Source of the DNA: DATHGT01 sp035317605
Lineage (GTDB): Bacteria > Methylomirabilota > Methylomirabilia > Rokubacteriales > CSP1-6
Assembly (NCBI GenBank): GCA_035317605.1
Contig: DATHGT010000178.1
Location: 1-17,410, forward strand
Reading direction: 5' to 3'
Length of the DNA: 17,410 nucleotides
Part shown: positions 13,308 through 17,410 of the stretch, one piece after another
How positions within the stretch are numbered: the stretch's first letter is position 1
How the letters are laid out: each line of letters opens with the position of its first letter
Notes under the pieces: generated by a model
What the model was told of the DNA's origin: nothing
What the model saw: the letters and a program-made list of their open reading frames with translations, nothing else
Databases searched by the model: none
Translations under genes and position numbers: made by a program

Positions 13308-16001
13308 CTACTCCTTCGTCTTCGAACTCCCTGGACCGCCGACGCGAAGCAGGCGCTTCAACTTATCCAGCACGCTCCGCTTGAAGATCTCGCGATAGTT
13401 CGGATGAAGGACAAGCAACACGAAGGCCCCGCCGACGAGCAAGAGGGCCGTGATCTCCGTCGCCGCCTTGCCCAGGCTGAAGACGTAGTAGAGACCCGCG
13501 GCCAGCACGACGATCTCCGCCGCCTGCGTCAGCGACAGCTGCTGGTCCATCAACGTGGCCATCTGCTCGGTCTGCTTGGCCGTCTGCCTCGTCAGCTCGG
13601 CCGCGTGCTCCGTCTGGAGCGAATCGAACTGGGTCCGCACGCGGTCGAGTACTTCCGTGATGCGCCCGCCGACGGTCGAATAATGGACGTGCATGCGTTC
13701 GATGTAGCGCACGGAATGCTTTAGGCGGCGCCGGACGAAATCGGTGAGCCGTGGATAGCCGAGGATCCGTTGCTCTCGCACGTCGTCACACCGCTCGTGG
13801 ATCTGGTCGTAGTAGGCGCTCGTCGAAGACGACTTGCCGGCGATGCCGTATGTGAAGAACGCGTTCAACCGCCCCAGCTTTGCGGACACCTCGAGCGTGT
13901 CGCCCAGCTGATCCTGGACCTTCTTCATGTGTTCGGCGCGCCTCTGCTGCTTCTCGAGCTCCGATCCGTGGTCATCGTCGCTCCCATCCCGGGGGCCGTG
14001 CAGGCCCGTAATCCGCATCTGAATATTGTTGAGATCGCGGTTCAAGTCGTTCAGCGCTTCGGTCGCCGCCCTCACGCGACCCAGGTCGCGAAGGGGAATC
14101 GACCGGTACGACAGGATGTCCGTGAGCCGCTGGAGCATGCGAGCGCGCTGGTGCATTTCCATGTCGACATCGACGAAGATCGTTCGCGTATATTTCTCCT
14201 CCCCGAACGGCAGGAAGTTCGAGAAGTAGATACACCGGCCCTCGCTCATCGCGCTGCTCACGAAGTCGTCGCGCACGACCTCGGCCAGGCGCTCGGGAGG
14301 AAGTGCCACCCTGATCGTGGAGTTCCAGAATGCCTTCGTCACGTCGGCGAGCCGCCGGAACACGACTCCCTTGTCGTCGCCGGAAATCGAGGTCGAGGTC
14401 ACCACGGCACGCACGACGTCCCCGAGCAGGGACCGCCCGGGCACGTCCGGGAGCGGCGCGGTTCCCTTGGGTAGCGGCACCGTTCCCGGAAAGAGCAGCG
14501 CGACGTCGGACTTCAGCACGTCGACCAAATCCCGGGCGACCCTCGCGGCATCGTCCGGCGACGCCAGGTTCTGCAGGGTCGCGCGGACCGATGTCCAACT
14601 GCCCATCGGGGCAGCATCGAGCGATTGCCGTTCGTCTAGGAGCGACGTCAGGGCTCCGGGCAAGCGCGACAGCAGCTTAAAGCACGCCGTGAGCAGCAGG
14701 CGGATCGATTCTTGACGGGCCTCCTGAAAGTCGCCCATCAAGTTGGCCATGAGTTCGGCTTTTGAAAGGGATAGTCCCGACTGTTCACGCTTCTCCGGTG
14801 GCCGCGGATGACGGAACCTAAGCACGGCTCTGGAGATTTCCCTGTGGTCGAACCCACTAGTCCCGAGGCCGAGCACCTTGGGTGTCGCGAGCGAAAAGGC
14901 CAGCAGATCGTCGACCCGTACGAGCACGTAATGGGCCCCGGCCAAGGTCTTGCCCGGAAAGACACGGTTGGGGTCGACGGGGGGGAGACCCGTCGAGTTG
15001 ACCACGCTCGGATCGAGCACCGCGGTCAGCAGAAAGCCGGTGATCAGCGATTTTCGCTCGTCACTGCTCTGCCACTGGTCACGGCTGGGCCATCGCGGCG
15101 CTCGGAGGTTGTTCGGATCCGACTGGACCGGGATCGACTCGATGAACGTATAGCTCCACGATTGTGGGTAGCGCCCCCACCGCAATTCGAGCTGCGTCGG
15201 CGGTTGCATCAGGGGTGGTTGATCGTGCACGATCGCGCGCGCACCGCGGCTACTGCGGTAGCTCTGCCGGACGACCTCGTCCGGAGGAATCACTTCGTAG
15301 TGAACGAAATCGTCGAAGCTCGGGCCGGACTCACCCGCGGTCTGCGGCTCATTGGGTGGGCTTCCCTGGTCGCGCTTGAGATACCCTCTATCCTCCAACC
15401 ACCACCGCACGCTGCCGAAATCGCCGCTGTCGTACCCGGCGTCATACGTCTCGGGGCGGAATCCGGGAAAGATCCCCCTCATGAGCTGGGTGTGGGCGTT
15501 GGGGAACGATGCGCAAAAATTCTTCAACACGAGATTCAGGGTCGCGTCGCTGCCAAACTCGTCGGTGACGCGACGGGCGATCCAGTCGAGGATGTGATCC
15601 TGCGAGCCGAACACAAACAGCGCCGGGCTCCGCTCGAGGACTTTCGTGTACCAGTTGCGGACTCGATCGACCCGAGCGACCGCGGCGTCGGCGAAGAGTT
15701 CCCGATCGCCCGCGGGACGTTTGTTGTCCGGAAGCGCCAGCCAATAGTCCCGTGCGGGAAAGAGGCTGGCCGCCGGTTGCGTTTTGGACGAGAACACCCT
15801 GCGCACTTCCTCCACCGCCCGGTCGAAGTAGCGGTCCTCCGCCGATTGATGGATCTGCACGAAGTGCGTGGCCATGAACGGCGCCGACATCCATCGCGGC
15901 ACCCGGTAGTGGATCTCATAGATCACGTCATCGCGATTGGTGACCCGCTGATCGTCGAGAATGTTTTGCAGCAATCGCCGTTCCGAAAGTGGTGTCGACA
16001 T
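13308..16001 (-). CDS. Large membrane-anchored protein, expanded DUF3422-like
   Basis: An 897-residue protein of unknown function. Three separated stretches resemble, by recollection, the DUF3422 family, whose members are normally about 420-450 residues. They are EIHYRVPRWMSAP (29-41; compare the family's EIHARPPE..L.AP start), LELRWGRYPQSWSYTFIE (271-288; compare RLRWERHTEFSTYTF), and about 605-847. The last includes FVDVDMEMHQRARMLQRLTDI, LSYRSIPLRDL, YYDQIHERCDDVREQRILGY, LTDFVRRRL and MATLMDQQLSLTQAAEIVVL, then two membrane helices (about 829-845 and 848-865) and a basic cytosolic tail. Coiled-coil-like segments lie at about 640-710 and 775-820. Two large inserts, about 52-270 and 290-600, have no recognised domain. 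ATG 16001 (MSTPLSERR) is chosen because upstream in-frame extension relies on a TTG at 16094. GC is lower than in the flanking metabolic genes. The DUF3422 link is by eye and unverified. Confidence 0.75.
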   Translation of the reverse strand: MSTPLSERRLLQNILDDQRVTNRDDVIYEIHYRVPRWMSAPFMATHFVQIHQSAEDRYFDRAVEEVRRVFSSKTQPAASLFPARDYWLALPDNKRPAGDRELFADAAVARVDRVRNWYTKVLERSPALFVFGSQDHILDWIARRVTDEFGSDATLNLVLKNFCASFPNAHTQLMRGIFPGFRPETYDAGYDSGDFGSVRWWLEDRGYLKRDQGSPPNEPQTAGESGPSFDDFVHYEVIPPDEVVRQSYRSSRGARAIVHDQPPLMQPPTQLELRWGRYPQSWSYTFIESIPVQSDPNNLRAPRWPSRDQWQSSDERKSLITGFLLTAVLDPSVVNSTGLPPVDPNRVFPGKTLAGAHYVLVRVDDLLAFSLATPKVLGLGTSGFDHREISRAVLRFRHPRPPEKREQSGLSLSKAELMANLMGDFQEARQESIRLLLTACFKLLSRLPGALTSLLDERQSLDAAPMGSWTSVRATLQNLASPDDAARVARDLVDVLKSDVALLFPGTVPLPKGTAPLPDVPGRSLLGDVVRAVVTSTSISGDDKGVVFRRLADVTKAFWNSTIRVALPPERLAEVVRDDFVSSAMSEGRCIYFSNFLPFGEEKYTRTIFVDVDMEMHQRARMLQRLTDILSYRSIPLRDLGRVRAATEALNDLNRDLNNIQMRITGLHGPRDGSDDDHGSELEKQQRRAEHMKKVQDQLGDTLEVSAKLGRLNAFFTYGIAGKSSSTSAYYDQIHERCDDVREQRILGYPRLTDFVRRRLKHSVRYIERMHVHYSTVGGRITEVLDRVRTQFDSLQTEHAAELTRQTAKQTEQMATLMDQQLSLTQAAEIVVLAAGLYYVFSLGKAATEITALLLVGGAFVLLVLHPNYREIFKRSVLDKLKRLLRVGGPGSSKTKE

Positions 16002-16163
16002 GCGGCCCCCGAGTTTGACTAAGGCGGAATAGACCGGCGCGCGCCGAAGGAACCATGGCGGCGTAGTGTATTCTCCACGCCGACGTTTCTGCAAGCATCG
16101 GCTGGGCGCAATGGACTTCGCGCGGGCGAGTCTCCGGAGATCGAACCCGCGGCGGACGCTCGG

Positions 16164-17249
16164 TTACTTCTCGTCGGCGAGCTTGCGGCTGAGGGCGACG
16201 AGGGATTCGAGTTTCTGGCGGGCGGCGCCGGTGTCGATGGCGCGGGCGGCGGTGGCGGCGCCTTCCTTGAGGTCGTGGGCGTGGGCCCCGACGACGAGGG
16301 CGGCGGCGGCGTTCATGAGCACGATGTCGCGGCGGGGGCCGCGCGCGCCGCCGAGGAGGGCGCGGATGATCTCGGCGTTCTGCTCGCGGTCGCCGCCGCG
16401 GAGGTCGGCGAGAGACGAGCGCGGGAGATCGAAATCCTCCGGGCGCACTGTGAACGTGCGCACCATGCCCTCGCGCACCTCGGAGATCCGGCTCTCGCCG
16501 GTGCTGGAGATCTCGTCGAGGCCGTCGGCGCCGTGAACGACGAACGCGCGCAGCGTGCCCAGCTCGGCCAGCACGCGGGCCAGCGGCTCGGTGAGCGAGG
16601 CCGCGGCCACGCCGATGATCTGGGCGTTGGCGCCGGCGGGATTCGTGAGCGGGCCGAGCAGGTTGAAGACCGTGCGGAAGCCGACCTCGCGACGGGCGGC
16701 CATCACGTGCTTCATCGCGGTGTGCAGCAGCGGCGCGTAGAGAAACCCGATGCCGACCTCGTCCACGCAGCGGCCGACCTGGGCCGCCGACAGCTCGAGG
16801 TTCACGCCGAGCGTCTCGACCACGTCGGCGGAGCCGCACAGCGACGCCGCGGTCAGGCCGGACATCGAGCGGTTGCCGTGCTTGGCGACCTTGAGACCGG
16901 CGCCGGCCACCACGAACGCGGTCGCCGTCGAGATGTTGAACGTGCCCGAGGCATCGCCGCCGGTGCCGCAGGTGTCGATCAGCATCTCGCGCTCGGTGCC
17001 GGTGAGTCCCGCCACCTCGTCGGTCCGCGTGCGCACGCGCGCGACCTTGCCGCGCATGACCTGGGCGAAGCCGATCAGCTCTTCGACCGTCTCACCCTTC
17101 ATGCGCAGCGCGGTGAGAAACGCGGCAATCTGGGCGTTGGTGGCCACCCCGGACATGATCGCGTCCATCGCGGCCGACGCCTCGATCCGCGTGAGATCGC
17201 GCCGCTCGACCAGCGTGCGCACGGCTTCGGTGATGATCGGGCTCGTCAT
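16164..17249 (-). CDS. trpD: Anthranilate phosphoribosyltransferase
   Basis: A 361-residue TrpD, slightly longer than the usual 330-345. It catalyses the second committed step of tryptophan synthesis, joining anthranilate and PRPP to give phosphoribosyl-anthranilate in the cytosol. The PRPP-binding CGTGGD is at 94-99, NISTATAFV follows at 105-113, KHGNRS at 123-128, and GFRTVFNLLGPLTNPAG and VVHGADGLDEIS come later; these are all family hallmarks. Between KHGNRS and GSADV the loop reads MSGLTAASLC, about four residues longer than the common SVSSxCGSADV. No Shine-Dalgarno sequence precedes ATG 17249. A TACGAT seven bases upstream could be a -10 for a leaderless transcript. There is no trpC after it; the next gene is the DUF3422-like protein, 162 bases away. 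A large hairpin lies 32 bases upstream. Confidence 0.95.
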   Translation of the reverse strand: MTSPIITEAVRTLVERRDLTRIEASAAMDAIMSGVATNAQIAAFLTALRMKGETVEELIGFAQVMRGKVARVRTRTDEVAGLTGTEREMLIDTCGTGGDASGTFNISTATAFVVAGAGLKVAKHGNRSMSGLTAASLCGSADVVETLGVNLELSAAQVGRCVDEVGIGFLYAPLLHTAMKHVMAARREVGFRTVFNLLGPLTNPAGANAQIIGVAAASLTEPLARVLAELGTLRAFVVHGADGLDEISSTGESRISEVREGMVRTFTVRPEDFDLPRSSLADLRGGDREQNAEIIRALLGGARGPRRDIVLMNAAAALVVGAHAHDLKEGAATAARAIDTGAARQKLESLVALSRKLADEK

Positions 17250-17280
17250 CGCGCAGATCGTACCATCCGACTAATGATTC

Positions 17281-17316
17281 TCGCGGAATTGGTTGACGGG
17301 CTCGCGTCGGGGGTCG
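17281..17316. repeat. Left arm of 36-bp perfect inverted repeat
   Basis: It starts tcgcggaattggttgacggg and is perfectly complementary over 36 bases to 17375-17410. The arm starts 32 bases upstream of the trpD start codon. Complementarity ends on the inner side at 17317/17374. On the outer side it cannot be followed, because the window stops at the end of the right arm. Confidence 0.95.
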
Positions 17317-17332
17317 AGCGCCGATTTCGCAG

Positions 17333-17357
17333 AAAAGAGGAGCGCAGCTCCTCTTTT
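17333..17357. terminator. Bidirectional intrinsic terminator-like hairpin upstream of trpD
   Basis: The stem aaaagaggagc (17333-17343) pairs with gctcctctttt (17347-17357) around the loop gca. Its GC-rich half (gaggagc/gctcctc) is flanked by A4 and T4, so a transcript from either strand would carry a hairpin followed by a U run. On the minus strand it lies in the region before trpD. It could therefore end an upstream gene or act as an attenuator, which cannot be decided from this window. The U run is short (four), so efficiency may be modest. Confidence 0.6.
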
Positions 17358-17374
17358 CGAGGACCTAGGCCAGC

Positions 17375-17410
17375 CGACCCCCGACGCGAGCCCGTCAACC
17401 AATTCCGCGA
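17375..17410. repeat. Right arm of 36-bp perfect inverted repeat (window end)
   Basis: Reverse complement of 17281-17316 with no mismatch, ending ccaattccgcga at the last base of the window. With the inner hairpin at 17333-17357 it forms a nearly concentric structure: outer 36-bp stem, an internal loop of 16 and 17 bases, then an 11-bp stem with a three-base loop. Confidence 0.95.

Noticed and set aside
14808..16022. A 404-codon plus-strand frame opposite the DUF3422-like gene
   Set aside because: There is no ribosome-binding site or motif, and its composition is typical of antisense frames. The minus-strand frame carries membrane helices and family-like stretches.
16060..16098. A TTGCAG/TACACT pair with an 18-base spacer on the minus strand, as a promoter for the large gene
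   Set aside because: Only three of six -35 and four of six -10 positions match consensus, which is too weak to call.
16090..16160. A GGGTTCGATCTCC-like stretch on the minus strand after trpD, as a tRNA T-arm
   Set aside because: The flanking bases do not pair to form a T stem, and no acceptor or anticodon arm can be built around it.
15928..16839. A minus-strand frame spanning the trpD end and the gap after it, as a possible trpC
   Set aside because: The translation is Arg/Pro-rich over the trpD part and shows no TrpC motifs in the gap.

Overview
The window is a GC-rich piece of bacterial chromosome, close to 80% GC by hand count in one 60-base line of the SDR gene. It uses many GTG starts, has short gene gaps, and carries a Tat-exported family 5 solute-binding protein. 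Together with a luciferase-like monooxygenase, a crotonase-fold enzyme and an SDR, this suits an uncultured soil or sediment heterotroph. Candidatus Rokubacteria/Methylomirabilota is my best guess, but no marker gene is present and the assignment is inference. The left edge cuts a transporter gene. The right edge falls exactly at the end of a perfect inverted repeat, so the window may be a whole metagenomic contig.

Layout from left to right. (1) 1-1199, minus: a crotonase-fold enzyme overlapping an MFS transporter by four bases. It diverges from an EamA-type exporter (1239-2126, plus). (2) 2133-4813, minus: an RluA-family pseudouridine synthase overlapping an exported M28 metallopeptidase with a C-terminal PDZ domain. 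(3) 4870-5265, plus: an unrecognised 131-residue protein that ends base-to-base against the convergent SDR gene. (4) 5266-11868, minus: a long run made of a PLP-dependent cystathionine gamma-synthase-like enzyme, a GlmS-type double-SIS protein, a Tat-exported solute-binding protein, an alpha/beta hydrolase, a luciferase-like flavin monooxygenase and an SDR dehydrogenase. The first five are tightly packed, and the pattern suits uptake and catabolism of an unknown small organic compound. (5) 11902-13307, minus: a lower-GC patch (50-55% in two hand-counted lines) of very small genes. It holds an 88-residue protein, an overlapping DUF2442/DUF4160 pair, a frameshifted HicB-like antitoxin and a decayed second DUF2442 copy. 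(6) 13308-16001, minus: a gene for 897 residues that I read as a greatly enlarged, divergent relative of the membrane-anchored DUF3422 family. (7) 16164-17249, minus: trpD, preceded at 17281-17410 by a large, nearly concentric hairpin element whose core resembles a bidirectional intrinsic terminator.

The most unusual material lies between trpD and the PLP enzyme (about 11900-16160). It looks like an acquired accessory island: lower GC, decayed toxin-antitoxin-like genes, a duplicated fragment abutting the end of the large gene, and no trpC after trpD. The DUF3422-like protein is the best candidate for something not previously described. The metabolic genes are ordinary family members, although the crotonase-fold enzyme lacks both classical hydratase glutamates. 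No tRNA, rRNA, CRISPR array or intact insertion sequence was seen.
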